Source of the DNA: an uncultured bacterium
GTDB lineage: Bacteria > Patescibacteriota > Minisyncoccia > SW-4-49-11
Reading direction: 5' to 3'
DNA length: 57,462 nucleotides
NCBI GenBank assembly: GCA_937864235.1
Contig: CALMJI010000025.1
Coordinates: forward strand, 1-57,462
Shown: positions 57,449-57,462 of the stretch, piece by piece
How positions within the stretch are numbered: position 1 is the first letter of the stretch
Layout: each line of letters opens with the position of its first letter
Made by a program: the position numbers and the translations under genes
Notes under the pieces: generated by a model
What the model saw: only the letters and a program-made list of their open reading frames with translations
The model's database searches: none
What the model was told of the DNA's origin: nothing

Positions 57449-57462
57449 ACACAAAGTAACTT

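Overview
The window looks like a chromosome segment of a low-GC member of the Candidate Phyla Radiation (Candidatus Patescibacteria). The reasons are very short gaps between genes, an AT-rich coding style, a PrgI/VirB6-type membrane cluster, type IV pilus genes, RNase J, non-discriminating-type GltX beside a tRNA-Gln, and many small envelope or surface proteins of unknown function. This placement is inferred from gene content; no 16S rRNA or other lineage marker is present. The standard genetic code fits: full-length conserved proteins translate well and TAA, TAG and TGA all end genes. I see almost no Shine-Dalgarno sequences. Starts are mostly ATG after A/T runs (ATATATG, AAAATATG).

Layout, left to right. 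1-909: end of a DUF305 protein, a doubtful small ORF with a terminator, and GC-rich palindromic repeats. 910-4000: class I photolyase, PlsC acyltransferase, YtxH protein and a small membrane protein. 4447-10523: a promoter and five co-directional genes of a VirB6/PrgI-type secretion or envelope cluster with no VirB4 ATPase in the window. 10529-13324: three convergent membrane or surface genes, one with about 33-residue NNIR repeats. 13424-15476: glyA-folD one-carbon pair. 15498-18985: tRNA-Ile, a six-repeat surface protein with an RlpA-like end, a nitroreductase and a Nudix protein. 19062-19559: a tRNA-Ser locus apparently invaded by a now frameshifted GIY-YIG gene. 19569-22566: DUF805, MTH1-like Nudix, GDPD, ExoD and a small orphan gene.

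22623-29527, all minus apart from the tRNA: a second photolyase-family protein, tsaD, tRNA-Gln, an FtsB/DivIC-like protein, an M23 peptidase, gltX and a glycosyltransferase. 29524-38313 is a tightly packed minus unit: a catalytically degenerate RNase J paralogue, RNase J, RecO, a DUF11-type surface protein, a Tgt lacking its zinc cysteines, a lipase-like hydrolase, a DEDDy exonuclease and the glycosyltransferase. 38423-41780: rpsP with a tRNA-like terminator structure, then galU and two rml nucleotide-sugar genes. 41872-44760: one large surface-protein reading frame split by an in-frame TAA. 44842-51125: glycosyltransferase, mltG, manC, uppS, murC and murG. 51260-51930: a RAYT (REP-associated) transposase relic surrounded by, and containing, the same palindromic repeats seen at 644 and 2526. 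51944-57375: ligA, four prepilin-like genes (one fused to a LamG-like domain) and pilD.

Most of the window builds or decorates the cell envelope: nucleotide sugars (GalU, RmlA, RmlB, ManC), lipid carrier (UppS), peptidoglycan (MurC, MurG, MltG, M23, FtsB-like), pili and large surface proteins. DNA maintenance genes (two photolyase-family proteins, MTH1-like Nudix, RecO, LigA, an exonuclease) and RNA genes (RNase J pair, Tgt, TsaD, GltX, three tRNAs) are interspersed. The most unusual signals are the palindrome/RAYT system with a repeat inside the transposase reading frame, two in-frame TAA codons with clear continuation of the protein, the RNase J active/degenerate pair, the zinc-less Tgt, the tRNA-Ser/GIY-YIG locus, and a short N-terminal motif shared by two unrelated membrane families.
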